Assembly: GCF_021354595.1 (NCBI RefSeq)
Contig: NZ_JADWYJ010000007.1
Span: 62,001-126,000 of the forward strand
Source: Maribellus sp. CM-23
Lineage (GTDB): Bacteria > Bacteroidota > Bacteroidia > Bacteroidales > Prolixibacteraceae
DNA length: 64,000 nt
Direction of reading: 5' to 3'
Shown here: piece after piece, positions 26,583-36,913 of the stretch
How positions within the stretch are numbered: position 1 is the stretch's first letter
Layout: each line of letters starts with the position of its first letter
The notes under the pieces: generated by a model
Database searches by the model: none
What the model saw: the letters and a program-made list of their open reading frames with translations, nothing else
Told to the model about the DNA's origin: nothing
Made by a program: the position numbers and the translations under genes

Positions 26583-28013
26583 ATGCAAAAGACGATCCTA
26601 TTTATTTTCCTCCTTTCAGTTCTGCTAAATTCGTGCAACTCCTCATCGAAACAAGAAGCGGCTGAGACTCAAAAGCCCAATATTGTTTACATTCTGGCCG
26701 ATGATCTTGGCTGGGGAGATTTGAGTTGTTACGAACAAACACATTTTGCAACGCCAAATATCGACAACCTCGCCCAATCGGGAATGCAGTTTACCCAACA
26801 CTATGCAGGATGTACGGTTTGTGCGCCTTCACGCTCGTCTTTAATGACAGGGCAAACCACCGGGCACACGTTCATTCGCGGAAATAAAGAGTGGAACCCG
26901 GAAGGACAATATCCCCTGGAAGCAGATGCGGTAACAATGGCCGAAGCCTTAAAAAAAGAAGGGTATGCTACCGGCGCATTTGGGAAATGGGGTCTTGGCT
27001 ATCCCGGCTCAGAAGGAGACCCGAACATGCAGGGTTTTGATGAATTTTTCGGGTACAATTGCCAGAGAATGGGACACAACTATTATCCCTACCACCTGTG
27101 GCACAACCAGAAAAAAGTTATGCTCGAAGGAAATGCAGGCCAACAAACCGGCGAATATGCTCCCGAAGTGATTCACAAACAAGCTCTGAAGTTTTTAGAG
27201 GACAACAAAAACAAGCCTTTCTTTATGTATTATCCTTCGATTATTCCGCATGCCGAGCTCTTTGCCCCGGAAGAATACATTGCAAAGTTCCGTGGCAAAT
27301 TTGATCCCGAAAAAGTATACAAAGGCGTTGACGAAGGGGAAAACTTTCGGGAAGGCCCCTACGGATCGCAAGGCGAATCACATGCTGCTTTTGCCGCTAT
27401 GGTCGATTATCTGGATATGCAGGTAGGTGAAATTGTTGCCAAACTTAAAGACCTGGGCGTTTATGACAATACCCTGATCATATTCACATCCGACAACGGG
27501 CCCCACAAAGAAGGAGGCGCCGATCCCGATTATTTTGATTCCAACGGGCCATTTAAAGGTTACAAACGTGATTTGTACGAAGGTGGCATTCGCGTTCCGA
27601 TGATCGCCGTTTGGGGTAAAAAAAGCAAAGCCGGAAGCAAAAGCGATCACATTTCGGCTTTTTGGGATGTATTTCCAACCGTGGGCGAATTAACCGGTGC
27701 CCAGGTTCCTGAAAATACAGATGGGATTTCTTTCTTACCAACGTTGCTTGGAGAACAACAAAAAGAACACGATTACCTGTATTGGGAATTTCATGAAATG
27801 GGTGGCCGGAAAGCCATACGAAAAGGCAACTGGAAGCTTGTTCATTACAAGGTGAACAAACCGGAAGAAACCACGACTGAACTCTATAGCCTGGAGGCCG
27901 ATCCGGGAGAAGAAAACAATGTAGCTACCGATCACCCTGATGTGGTTCAGGAACTGGAAGCGCTTATGGAAAATGCACGAACTCCCTCCGAAACATTTCC
28001 TTTTCAAAAATAA
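26583..28013 (+). CDS. S1-family sulfatase (lipoprotein), first
   Basis: A 476-residue protein with lipoprotein signal (LLSVLLNSC, Cys18). The sulfatase N-terminus PNIVYILADDLGWGDL carries the metal-binding Asp pair. The formylglycine site is C80 in CAPSRSSLMTG, so the enzyme needs formylglycine maturation; no maturase is encoded in the window. Further metal/substrate motifs are GKWGLG and TSDNGPH. The domain ends with a C-terminal subdomain WKLVHYK. It removes sulfate esters from glycan units in the periplasm or at the surface. It is in operon with the GH2 gene and a second sulfatase. Confidence 0.93.
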   Translation: MQKTILFIFLLSVLLNSCNSSSKQEAAETQKPNIVYILADDLGWGDLSCYEQTHFATPNIDNLAQSGMQFTQHYAGCTVCAPSRSSLMTGQTTGHTFIRGNKEWNPEGQYPLEADAVTMAEALKKEGYATGAFGKWGLGYPGSEGDPNMQGFDEFFGYNCQRMGHNYYPYHLWHNQKKVMLEGNAGQQTGEYAPEVIHKQALKFLEDNKNKPFFMYYPSIIPHAELFAPEEYIAKFRGKFDPEKVYKGVDEGENFREGPYGSQGESHAAFAAMVDYLDMQVGEIVAKLKDLGVYDNTLIIFTSDNGPHKEGGADPDYFDSNGPFKGYKRDLYEGGIRVPMIAVWGKKSKAGSKSDHISAFWDVFPTVGELTGAQVPENTDGISFLPTLLGEQQKEHDYLYWEFHEMGGRKAIRKGNWKLVHYKVNKPEETTTELYSLEADPGEENNVATDHPDVVQELEALMENARTPSETFPFQK

Positions 28014-28019
28014 GACACA

Positions 28020-29612
28020 ATGATTCATCAAAAAACATATTGCAAAACGGGTGTCTGGGCACTGATCATAGCACTCTCACTGTTTTCCTGCACAACCAAA
28101 ACACCGGAAAAAGTAAGGCCTAACGTGTTATTCATCCTTGCTGATGATTATGGCTATCACGATTTAAGCATAACAGGAAGTAAGTTTTACGAAACGCCCA
28201 ACATCGACCGGATAGCGCAGGAAGGCATGATTTTTACCGACGGGTACGCCGCTTGCCAGGTTTGCAGTCCTTCGAGAGCCAGCATCATGACGGGAAAATT
28301 TCCTGCCCGCCATGGAATTACCGACTGGATTGGAGCACCAACAGGTGAAAACTGGCGAAAGGCCGGTCGCTTCAACCAGCTTCTTCCTCCTGAATATGTA
28401 CACGCCCTCCCTCAGGAATATACCACTCTTCCTGAGGCGATGAAAGAAGCCGGATACCTCACTTTCTTTGCCGGGAAATGGCATTTAGGCGACAAAGGCT
28501 CGTGGCCGGAAGACCATGGTTTTGACATCAACAAAGGAGGCTGGGACAAAGGAAGCCCCATTGGTGGTTATTTTGCTCCATGGACCAATCCCAACCTTGA
28601 AAACGGCCCTGACGGAGAAAACCTGACCATGCGTCTGGCAAAAGAAACCGCGGAATTTATCAAAAGCAACCGGGATACTTCCTTTTTTGCCTTCCTCTCG
28701 TTCTATGCCGTTCACGGACCGATTCAAACCACGCAGGAAAAATGGGCAAAATACCGTCAGAAAGCCGAAAACATAGGCATTGCGGAAAGTGGGTTTGAAA
28801 TGGGGCATTTCCTGCCCATCCGACAGGTTCAGGATAATCCGGTTTATGCCGGTTTGGTTGAATCGATGGACGACGCGGTGGGGTATGTGCTGAATTCGCT
28901 GGATGAACTCGGCCTTGCAGAAAATACCATTGTGATTTTTACTTCTGACAACGGAGGCGTGGCAGCCGGCGATGCTTTCGCTACTTCCAACCTTCCGCTT
29001 CGTGCAGGTAAAGGCTACCAGTTTGAAGGTGGAATCCGCGAGCCTTATTTCATAAAAGTTCCCGGAATGGGCAACGGTCAAACCTGTAACATTCCGGTTA
29101 GCGGAACTGATTTTTATCCGACCCTTCTTGAACTCGCGGGCGCTGATCTAAAACCCGAAGAACATGTTGACGGTGTGAGTTTACTTCCCCTGCTAAAAGG
29201 AGAAAATATTGCTGTTCGGCCACTTATCTGGCACTATCCGCATTACGGGAACCAGGGAGGTGAACCGTCATCCATTATTCGCCAGGGTGACTGGAAACTG
29301 ATCCATTATTACGAAGACGGGCGAGAAGAGCTTTACAACATGAAAGACGACAAGGAAGAAACCACCGATGTTTCCGCTGACCATCCCGACCTGGTTAAAC
29401 AACTGAGTGAAGATCTTTTTACCCGTTTGGAAGAAATGGGCGCCAGATATCCGTCGCGCGACCCGGAGTGGACTGCAGAGAAGGAAGAAGAACACCTTCG
29501 GCAGGTTATCCAAAAGCGATGGCCACAACTCGAAGAACAACGACTGGAATTTTTATCCCCGGATTTCGATCCCAAAAACAACTGGTGGGGAAGCATGATT
29601 ACAAAAGATTGA
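28020..29612 (+). CDS. S1-family sulfatase (lipoprotein), second
   Basis: A 530-residue protein starting seven bases after the first sulfatase stop. Lipoprotein signal (ALSLFSC, Cys24). Motifs: PNVLFILADDYGYHDL, formylglycine site C82 in CSPSRASIMTG, GKWHLGD, and TSDNGG. It differs enough from the first sulfatase to be a different subfamily and probably cleaves a different sulfate position. The last gene of the GH2/sulfatase unit; about 150 bases separate it from the ECF sigma gene. Confidence 0.93.
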   Translation: MIHQKTYCKTGVWALIIALSLFSCTTKTPEKVRPNVLFILADDYGYHDLSITGSKFYETPNIDRIAQEGMIFTDGYAACQVCSPSRASIMTGKFPARHGITDWIGAPTGENWRKAGRFNQLLPPEYVHALPQEYTTLPEAMKEAGYLTFFAGKWHLGDKGSWPEDHGFDINKGGWDKGSPIGGYFAPWTNPNLENGPDGENLTMRLAKETAEFIKSNRDTSFFAFLSFYAVHGPIQTTQEKWAKYRQKAENIGIAESGFEMGHFLPIRQVQDNPVYAGLVESMDDAVGYVLNSLDELGLAENTIVIFTSDNGGVAAGDAFATSNLPLRAGKGYQFEGGIREPYFIKVPGMGNGQTCNIPVSGTDFYPTLLELAGADLKPEEHVDGVSLLPLLKGENIAVRPLIWHYPHYGNQGGEPSSIIRQGDWKLIHYYEDGREELYNMKDDKEETTDVSADHPDLVKQLSEDLFTRLEEMGARYPSRDPEWTAEKEEEHLRQVIQKRWPQLEEQRLEFLSPDFDPKNNWWGSMITKD

Positions 29613-29761
29613 GTTTTTTCAGATGTGGAAAGTCTTGTTTACCGAAAGTGTTTTACAACATCGTAGAAATTTATTGTAAAATAGTTTCGATACACTTCTG
29701 ACAAATTCTTTTCCGAATTAAAACAGTATTTTGGAGCCTGATTTACCAGAAAGACACTTGA

Positions 29762-30334
29762 ATGAAATCTTCGGGTATACATATTTTTCAAGAGATAAAA
29801 AAGGGGAATAATGAAGCTTTTAGCCAGTTGTTCGACGAGTTTTATTCCCCTCTTTGTTTCTTTGCCAATAAATACCTGTCAGATCTGGATTTGTCGCGTT
29901 CGCTTGTTCAGGAAGTTTTTGTCGATTTGTGGGCCCGGCGCGAGAAACTAAACATTCAGTTTTCTCCAAAATCCTATTTATACCATTCGGTCAAGAACCG
30001 TTCTATCGATTACCTTCGGAAAGAAAAGAAAACAGTCCCGGTCAGTGAGTCTGTAGAAACGGTGCAATCTGTTCCGTTTCGTGATTTGATGGAAGAGGCA
30101 GACCTCAACAATCGTATAAACCTGGCCATCCAGCAGTTGCCCGAAAAGTGCCGCGAGGTATTTATTCTTTGTCGTTTTGAGGGTTTTAAATATTCAGAAA
30201 TAGCTAAAAAACTGGAAATATCGGTTAAAACGGTAGAGATGCAAATGGGAATTGCATTAAAAAAATTACGAGAAAGTCTATCTGATTATCAAATTGTTAA
30301 TCTCATTGTATTTATTCATTCAAAAAAAAGTTAA
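29762..30334 (+). CDS. ECF RNA polymerase sigma factor of the first SusCD cassette
   Basis: A 190-residue sigma-70 family protein with regions 2 and 4 only. Region 2 includes FSQLFDEFYSPLCFFANKYL and LVQEVFVDLWARREKL; region 4 has the helix-turn-helix YSEIAKKLEISVKTVEMQM. This is the Bacteroidota SusCD-linked ECF class. Its anti-sigma (FecR) gene follows. The pair would respond to the STN domain of the SusC receptor encoded next and activate the local operon. Confidence 0.95.
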   Translation: MKSSGIHIFQEIKKGNNEAFSQLFDEFYSPLCFFANKYLSDLDLSRSLVQEVFVDLWARREKLNIQFSPKSYLYHSVKNRSIDYLRKEKKTVPVSESVETVQSVPFRDLMEEADLNNRINLAIQQLPEKCREVFILCRFEGFKYSEIAKKLEISVKTVEMQMGIALKKLRESLSDYQIVNLIVFIHSKKS

Positions 30335-30394
30335 ACGCCTTTACAGGGTAACGTTCATATTTTTCGTCTAAGAGGTGATTAAATCAATAGACGA

Positions 30395-31405
30395 GTGAAC
30401 GAACTGCACAATCATACCGATATTCTTATCAGCAAATACCTCTCCGGTAATATTTCTTCAGAAGAAAAAAAAGAGTTGGATTCATGGCTTAATTTTTCTC
30501 CTGAAAACAAGCAACTCTACTTAAAAAGCAAAAAAGCCTGGCAACTGAGCCAAAACTACATCTCCATTGAAAAAACAGAGCAGGATAAAACAAACGTACT
30601 CCGTGAGGTACAGCAGCAACAAACCATTTCCTTTAAACGCACCCGCAGACAGTTGCTCATCTATAAAATTGCCGCCATGCTCGCTATTCCGCTTACTTTT
30701 GCACTTAGCTGGTATTTTCTTCAAAACAGCGGGCAGCCAATACCGGAAGATTTCTTTTGTGAACTTACTGCCCCTAAAGGACATGTAGCCAAATGCATTC
30801 TTCCCGATGGCTCAGAAGTATGGATAAATACAGGCTCCACTCTTACTTACAACACCACCTCATTTAATCAGCAATCGCGTGAAGTGCAACTATCAGGCGA
30901 GGCCTATTTTGAAGTGGTGAAAAATATGGAAAAGCCTTTTAAAGTGGTAACAGAAGAAGCCAATATCCATGTAACCGGTACATCGTTTAACGTAAAGGCC
31001 TATCCAGGAAGTGGTCTTTTCGAAACAGTTTTAGCCGAAGGAGGAGTTGAGATGGAACTCAATAACCAAATCCATGAAAAGGTAAACCTGGTTCCCGGGG
31101 AAAAAGCTGTCTTCCGAAAAGAAAAGAGAGAAATTTCCATTGAAAAGGTAGAAGCGGAATTTTATACCTCGTGGCGAAACGGCGAAATATTATTTAAAGA
31201 TGCTACGCTCAACGATTTGGTGAAAGAACTCGAACGTATCTACGATATTCGTTTTCATCTTAAAGATCCTAAACTGGGCGAATTTCGCTTCAGAGGTATG
31301 TTCAGTTACAACAACAACCTGATTGAGGCCCTGGAAAAAGTAAAACGAACGGCCAATATCGATTACTACATTGAAAACAAGGAGGTGTGGCTATTTAAAA
31401 GATAG
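30395..31405 (+). CDS. FecR-family anti-sigma factor, first cassette
   Basis: A 336-residue protein. The start is GTG at 30395; no upstream or nearby in-frame ATG serves better. A cytoplasmic N-terminal sigma-binding part (ILISKYLSGNISSEEKKELDSWL) is followed by one membrane helix (about residues 88-107), the periplasmic FecR domain (APKGHVAKCILPDGSEVWINTG, quoted short as PDGSEVWINTGS) and a C-terminal DUF4974 domain. It holds its ECF partner inactive until the SusC STN domain signals from the outer membrane. Confidence 0.94.
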   Translation: MNELHNHTDILISKYLSGNISSEEKKELDSWLNFSPENKQLYLKSKKAWQLSQNYISIEKTEQDKTNVLREVQQQQTISFKRTRRQLLIYKIAAMLAIPLTFALSWYFLQNSGQPIPEDFFCELTAPKGHVAKCILPDGSEVWINTGSTLTYNTTSFNQQSREVQLSGEAYFEVVKNMEKPFKVVTEEANIHVTGTSFNVKAYPGSGLFETVLAEGGVEMELNNQIHEKVNLVPGEKAVFRKEKREISIEKVEAEFYTSWRNGEILFKDATLNDLVKELERIYDIRFHLKDPKLGEFRFRGMFSYNNNLIEALEKVKRTANIDYYIENKEVWLFKR

Positions 31406-31475
31406 ACAATGTAGAGCACCGAAATTAAACCTATAACTTAAACGTAAACAATATGATCCGAAAATTTTTCTCAGG

Positions 31476-31541
31476 TTAGTTAGATTTAAGAAAGCAAAAT
31501 GAAGAAAGAAAAGAGGGACATGTTGGTCGCATTCCCTCTTT
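31476..31541 (+). promoter_or_regulatory. susC leader with hairpin and A/G-rich motif
   Basis: AAAGAGGGA (31510-31518) and TCCCTCTTT (31533-31541) form a perfect nine-base stem with a 14-base loop. Just upstream are TTAGTTAGA (31476-31484) and AAAGAAAAGAGGG, both also present ahead of the second fecR (45812-45833). The element lies 62-127 bases before the susC ATG and may be part of the ECF-dependent promoter or an mRNA leader. Confidence 0.5.
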
Positions 31542-31602
31542 GCAAAACTTCATCAGCCTGCTCCAGACTAAATCAGTTTATTAATTTAAAACAACCAAAT
31601 TT

Positions 31603-34600
31603 ATGAAAAAAAAATCAGAAGCATTGGGAGGGTTCTATCCCGGTGCGAAAAAACTTCTGTTAATTATGAGATTAAGTACTTTTCTCGTATTAATATCGGT
31701 TCTTGCTTCCACTGCCAGTGTTTATTCGCAGGCAACCAAGCTTACAGTTAAAATGAAAAACTGCAGAATTGCCGATGTGTTTGATGCTATTGAGCAGCAA
31801 AGCGATTTCTATTTCTTTTACAGCCGCGACAATTTCGATGACAATCGATTAGTATCAGTCGACATCGAAGGCAAAACCGTAGAAAAAATCCTGGATGAAA
31901 TTTTCGAAGGGCAGGCTGTAAGCTACGAAATAGTCAATAAAAACATCCTGATAAAAACGACAAATAAGTTTCCTGCAACACCTGACTTGCAACAAAAAAC
32001 TGTTTCAGGAACGGTTACAGACAAATCTGGCCAGCCTTTACCTGGGGTGACCATTGTTGTTAAAGGTACTACGGACGGAACGATTACCGATGCAGATGGA
32101 AAATACTCTCTAACAAACCTTCCGGAAGATGCAATACTCGTATTTTCATTTGTGGGGATGCAAGCACAAGAGGTTGGAGTTGAAAACCAAAGTTTAATAA
32201 ATATTACCATGGAAGTGGATGCTATTGGTTTGGAGGAAGTTGTTGCCATTGGATATGGAACAATGAAGAAAAGTGATTTGACAGGTTCTGTGGTAAGAGT
32301 TGAAATGGAACAGAAAGAAAACCAAGCAAACGTAAACCTTCTTCAAACACTGGCCGGAACCTCAGCAGGGGTGAATATTGAGGGAAGAGGTGGCGCCGGG
32401 AGCGAACCCTCCTTTTCCGTAAGAGGACAGACATCATTATCAGCAAGCAACCGCCCTCTCATAGTTATTGACGGGATTATTTATAATGGCTCCATCGCTG
32501 ATATCAATATCAATGACGTCGAATCAATCGACATCCTCAAGGATGCAAGTGCTGCCTCAGTCTATGGTTCCAGATCGGCCAACGGTGTGATGATTATTAC
32601 CACTAAAAAAGGAACATCTGAAAGCCCTGTAGTTTCATTCAACATGTATTACGGGTTTCAGGACATGACCAACAACCCTATGCGCGTTATGAATGCGGAA
32701 GAATTTGCAGTCAGACTAGTTGACTGGAGTCACCAAAATCTTGTTTATCAATGGTATACAACAAACCCAACAAGTGCAGCAGGAAGGCCTGTACGACCGG
32801 ACATTACAAATCGCGAACTAGTGGCTACTTATTTAAAAACACAGGAGGAACGAGATAATTATCTTGCTGGAAATGAAATTGATTGGGTTGATGAAGTTTT
32901 ACATATTGCTCCTATGCAAAACTACAACCTAAGCCTATCGGGAAAAAGCGGAGATAGGGTTAATTACTTTGTATCAGGATCCTATGCCGATGTGGAAGGA
33001 ATTCAACTAAATGATAAATATAAAAGATTTACCCTACGAAGTAATCTTGTAAGTGAAGTCAATGACTGGCTTTCCCTATCAATTAATACATCCTATTCAT
33101 ATACGGACAACTCCGGACAACCTGCTTCCCTTGGCGATGCAAGAGTAGCAAGTCCTCTTGTAAATAATTTTATCGGAGAATCTTCGTACGACATCTACCT
33201 TGGCGGGGAATTATTTCAGCCCTATCCTCTGGTTTATACCTACATAGACAATTCAAATACCAGAAATCAACTGCATCTCATTGGCAACGCCAAAATTAAG
33301 ATTCCTTGGATCAAAGGATTGACAAATGAGATCAACTATTCTAACAGATACACTCAGACCGATAATAATTCTTATCATAATTACAATACACCTTCGGGAG
33401 TTTCAAACAGGGGACTTGCCATAAAACAACCTTCTAAAAGCAGAGACTGGATCCTCAATAATATTGTAACATATTCCAAGACTTTTGGAGACCATCAACT
33501 GAATTCAACGTTACTTTTCAGCCGTGAAGGTAGATTAGGAGATGCTTCATCTCTTAATGCTCAGGGATTTGACAACCAGGCCCTGGGATATAACAATATG
33601 GGTTTAGGAGAGGTTTCAACCGTTTCTTCTTCGGCATGGGAAGAAAACAGCCTTTCATATATGGCCAGGTTAAATTATAGTTACAAATCCAGATATATGA
33701 TAACAGGTACTATTCGGAAGGATGGCTTCTCAGGATTTGGAGCAGAAAAAAAATGGGCAACCTTTCCTTCTCTTTCACTTGCTTGGGTATTCTCCGATGA
33801 ATCATTTTTCAGCGACATGGATTTTTATTCCAAGCTAAGAGTTTCATACGGTAAGAACGGAAACCAGGGAATTGGACGTTACTCCAGCTTATCGAGGATG
33901 GGAACCCGATATTATGTTTTTGGCCAGACAACAGCTATCGGCCTTTACCCTTCCACTTTAGGTAACGCTGATTTGGGCTGGGAAACAACTGAATCGTATA
34001 ACCTTGGAGTAGATTTCGGATTTCTGAACAATAAGCTCACAGGATCTGTTGACGTGTATACTTCTGAAACGAAAGATGTTCTGGTTCAAAGACAGCTCCC
34101 TCGAGCTGCAGGATATACTAGTGTTTGGGCCAATATCGGAGGACTAAATAACAAGGGAATTGAATTCGAGGTAAGGTCTGTTAATATTGATAACAACAAT
34201 TTTAAATGGGAAAGTAGTTTTATATTTTCGCTTAACAGAGACAAGATCACCAAGCTTTACGGAGAAAATGATGATGCGGATATCGGGAATCAATGGTTTG
34301 TTGGAGAGCCCATAAGCGCCATTTACGATTATGAAATGGCAGGAGGAGTATGGACTGAAGAAGAATTTTTTGCAGGAGACATCCCTTTAAAAGGTTGGTA
34401 TCCGGGACAGTTCAGATATGTTGACCAGAATCTCGATAGCCTGATTACTCCTGACTACGACAGAACAATAATTGGCTATACAGCACCTAGCTATAGGTTT
34501 AGTATAAATAATACGCTATCGTACAAGAATTTCACTTTAAGCTTCCTCATCAATTCCATTCAGGGAGGCGATAAATACTATTTAGGAGATAATGCTTCGA

Positions 34601-34947
34601 ATATAAGTCCTCGCTTTTATATGCAACATAGGATGAATAATTCAGCTATTAATCCCTATTGGAGACCTGATGCACCAACAACAAACACAACTGGAATTTA
34701 CAACAATCCTCCTCAGGAAAGCGGAATTTACCAAAGCAGGAGTTTTGTTAGACTCCAGGATGTTACGCTCTCCTATAACCTTGGACGGAGTTTACTGGAT
34801 ATCTTAAAACTCCAGGAATGCCAGTTTTATATATCCAGTAAAAATCCATATGTCTGGACGAAGTGGCAAGGTTGGGATCCTGAAACAGGAACCAGCGATA
34901 CACCACTTATGAGAAACATTATCGCCGGGATAAGACTTAGTCTATAA
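31603..34947 (+). CDS. SusC-type TonB-dependent receptor with STN domain, first
   Basis: A 1,114-residue protein. After a signal segment (about residues 20-45, ending VYSQ) come an STN signalling domain (ADVFDAIEQQSDFYFFYSRD, to about residue 120), a carboxypeptidase-regulatory-like domain (VSGTVTDKSGQPLPGVTI), a TonB-box-like EEVVAIGYG, the plug (RPLIVIDGI, GVMIITTKKG) and a 22-strand barrel. It imports bound oligosaccharides with SusD using TonB energy. The STN domain signals to the FecR/ECF pair upstream. The sequence is visibly more A+T-rich than the atp or efflux genes. Confidence 0.96.
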   Translation: MKKKSEALGGFYPGAKKLLLIMRLSTFLVLISVLASTASVYSQATKLTVKMKNCRIADVFDAIEQQSDFYFFYSRDNFDDNRLVSVDIEGKTVEKILDEIFEGQAVSYEIVNKNILIKTTNKFPATPDLQQKTVSGTVTDKSGQPLPGVTIVVKGTTDGTITDADGKYSLTNLPEDAILVFSFVGMQAQEVGVENQSLINITMEVDAIGLEEVVAIGYGTMKKSDLTGSVVRVEMEQKENQANVNLLQTLAGTSAGVNIEGRGGAGSEPSFSVRGQTSLSASNRPLIVIDGIIYNGSIADININDVESIDILKDASAASVYGSRSANGVMIITTKKGTSESPVVSFNMYYGFQDMTNNPMRVMNAEEFAVRLVDWSHQNLVYQWYTTNPTSAAGRPVRPDITNRELVATYLKTQEERDNYLAGNEIDWVDEVLHIAPMQNYNLSLSGKSGDRVNYFVSGSYADVEGIQLNDKYKRFTLRSNLVSEVNDWLSLSINTSYSYTDNSGQPASLGDARVASPLVNNFIGESSYDIYLGGELFQPYPLVYTYIDNSNTRNQLHLIGNAKIKIPWIKGLTNEINYSNRYTQTDNNSYHNYNTPSGVSNRGLAIKQPSKSRDWILNNIVTYSKTFGDHQLNSTLLFSREGRLGDASSLNAQGFDNQALGYNNMGLGEVSTVSSSAWEENSLSYMARLNYSYKSRYMITGTIRKDGFSGFGAEKKWATFPSLSLAWVFSDESFFSDMDFYSKLRVSYGKNGNQGIGRYSSLSRMGTRYYVFGQTTAIGLYPSTLGNADLGWETTESYNLGVDFGFLNNKLTGSVDVYTSETKDVLVQRQLPRAAGYTSVWANIGGLNNKGIEFEVRSVNIDNNNFKWESSFIFSLNRDKITKLYGENDDADIGNQWFVGEPISAIYDYEMAGGVWTEEEFFAGDIPLKGWYPGQFRYVDQNLDSLITPDYDRTIIGYTAPSYRFSINNTLSYKNFTLSFLINSIQGGDKYYLGDNASNISPRFYMQHRMNNSAINPYWRPDAPTTNTTGIYNNPPQESGIYQSRSFVRLQDVTLSYNLGRSLLDILKLQECQFYISSKNPYVWTKWQGWDPETGTSDTPLMRNIIAGIRLSL

Positions 34948-34971
34948 TTTTTTATCCAAAATCAAGGAATT

Positions 34972-36714
34972 ATGAAATCAAAAAATAATAAAGTGATGAA
35001 AGAATATTTTTATTCGTTCAGCAAAAAGTGCATACTGACCGCTGCCATTCTGCTGTCAATGTTACCTTCTTGTAACGAAGATATACTTCAGGAAAAACCA
35101 CTTGACTTTTTCTCTCCAGACAATGCCTTTCTGACAGAACAGGGAGTAATGCAGGGAATCGTTGCGCTCCACGACCGTGTGCGTATGGCCTATTATTCAT
35201 TTGGAGAGTTTGGCACGATGAGCTGGAGGGTTCACGGAAGTGATTTGGGCTACATGGGGGAGGCCCCTCAGCACAATACGTATTATATCAATAGCTATAA
35301 GGATGTAAACCCGATCAGAAGATATGTTGTAGACACTTGGAATACAGGCTTTCAGATTATCCAATGGGCAAATGTACTTATTGAAAAAATAGAGGAGTTG
35401 GATGCAGGGATATTTCAAGATGGAGAAGCAGGAAAAAATCTGTATTTGGGCGAGGCAAAATTCTTCAGGGCTTTCGCTTACCGATACCTTGTTTCAACTT
35501 ATGGTGATATTCCTCTTTTGAAGGAACCAGTTAAATCGGCCAAAGCTGATTTTGTCAGGGACCCGGTATCTGAAATTCATAAACTGATGGAAGAAGACTT
35601 TAAATTTGCATCAGATCATTTGCCCAATCCCGGTGAAGAGGCTGCCCCCGGTAGAATCACAAAAGGACCGGCATTGCATTATCTTGGTGAAACATATCTG
35701 GAAAAGGCAGAACCTCAATTAGCTGTTGATGTGCTCACTAAGGCAATTAACAATTTTAATTACGACCTAATGACCGAACGTTTCGGTAATCACTTAGATA
35801 AAGACATATTCGGCTCAGGAGATGCTTACTATGATCTTTTTGGATATGAAAATCACAATCTGGCTGAAAACAAAGAAGCCATGTGGGTTATTCAGGTTGA
35901 ACCGTTCATACAGGGTGGAGGATTTGTTCAGGGCGCTTATATTTTCGGTCCCCGTTATTTTGATATAGGGCTGACTCCTGACGGATACCAGGCTATTCTT
36001 GGAACGATATACGATGGCAGGTACACCGGATATTCTGATACACTAAGCAGGGGAACTGCTAATGTCCGTGGCACCAGTCTTGTTTACTATGCAATTTGGA
36101 AAGATAATTGGAACAACGACACCCGGAATGCTGAGCACAATCTAAAAAGAAACATCTATTTCGACAACCCTGCCTCAGCGTATCATAAGCAAAAAATAGA
36201 CTTTAGTCTTTACAATCCGCCACGCCCAAATCCTTTAGAGGACACAACAAAGTGTCTTTACCCAGTACACACAAAATTTCTGGATCCTCTAAATTATTTC
36301 GAACAGCCGAATAGAGCTGGAGGAGGAAGAACCCACAAGGATTGGTACGCGCTAAGGTTTGCAGAAACGCTATTGCTTCGAGCAGAAGCATATCTTGGCA
36401 CCAATCAGCCCGACCTCGCTGCCGCTGATGTAAACAAAGTTAGAGCGAGAGCGAATGCAAACCCCGTATCGCCAGAAGCAATAGATATAGATTACATCCT
36501 GGATGAAAGGGCCAGAGAACTTTATGGAGAAGAATGGAGACTCATTATTTTGCGGCGAACAAACAAACTCATAGAAAGAGTAAGAAAGTACAATGACAAT
36601 CCTGTCATCCCGGGAGCTGATATAGAGCCACATAATGTACTATGGCCTATTCCGCAAAATCAAATCGATCTGAATGTGGATGCTGAATTTCCACAAAACC
36701 CCGGTTATGAATAG
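34972..36714 (+). CDS. SusD/RagB-family surface glycan-binding lipoprotein, first
   Basis: A 580-residue protein starting 24 bases after susC. Lipoprotein signal ending in LLSMLPSC; an ATG at 34996 is an alternative start just before the hydrophobic stretch. It then shows SusD features: the N-terminal EKPLDFFSPDNAF segment, TPR-like helices (GEAKFFRAFAYRYLVSTYGDIPLL) and the C-terminal LDERARELYGEEWRLIILRRTNKL. SusD caps its SusC partner and binds the glycan. A long hairpin without T-tract follows. Confidence 0.95.
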   Translation: MKSKNNKVMKEYFYSFSKKCILTAAILLSMLPSCNEDILQEKPLDFFSPDNAFLTEQGVMQGIVALHDRVRMAYYSFGEFGTMSWRVHGSDLGYMGEAPQHNTYYINSYKDVNPIRRYVVDTWNTGFQIIQWANVLIEKIEELDAGIFQDGEAGKNLYLGEAKFFRAFAYRYLVSTYGDIPLLKEPVKSAKADFVRDPVSEIHKLMEEDFKFASDHLPNPGEEAAPGRITKGPALHYLGETYLEKAEPQLAVDVLTKAINNFNYDLMTERFGNHLDKDIFGSGDAYYDLFGYENHNLAENKEAMWVIQVEPFIQGGGFVQGAYIFGPRYFDIGLTPDGYQAILGTIYDGRYTGYSDTLSRGTANVRGTSLVYYAIWKDNWNNDTRNAEHNLKRNIYFDNPASAYHKQKIDFSLYNPPRPNPLEDTTKCLYPVHTKFLDPLNYFEQPNRAGGGRTHKDWYALRFAETLLLRAEAYLGTNQPDLAAADVNKVRARANANPVSPEAIDIDYILDERARELYGEEWRLIILRRTNKLIERVRKYNDNPVIPGADIEPHNVLWPIPQNQIDLNVDAEFPQNPGYE

Positions 36715-36778
36715 AACTTAAAATGTAAAAAACAATCGGTCAAACCAAATAAGCTTGGCTCGACTGTTTTAAAAGGGT

Positions 36779-36827
36779 ATCAACTGTTTGGACACATCCT
36801 GAATCCGGATAAGTCCAAACAGTTGAT
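36779..36827 (+). promoter_or_regulatory. Long hairpin downstream of the first susD
   Basis: A perfect 15-base inverted repeat (36779-36793 with 36813-36827, ATCAACTGTTTGGAC) encloses a 19-base loop that itself contains ATCCGGAT. It is not followed by a T-tract. Position between susD and the accessory enzymes suggests a processing or attenuation element that sets susCD apart from the following genes. Confidence 0.6.
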
Positions 36828-36913
36828 TCTAACCCGGAAACGCATGAATAGGTAAAGAAAAACGAATAACAGTTTGCTTTTCTTAACGAAAAGAAAAATT
36901 TAAATTATCGGTC

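Noticed and set aside
36739..36765. Rho-independent terminator directly after the first susD
   Set aside because: CCAA/TTGG pairing there is too short and lacks a T-tract; the real structure is the longer hairpin at 36779-36827.
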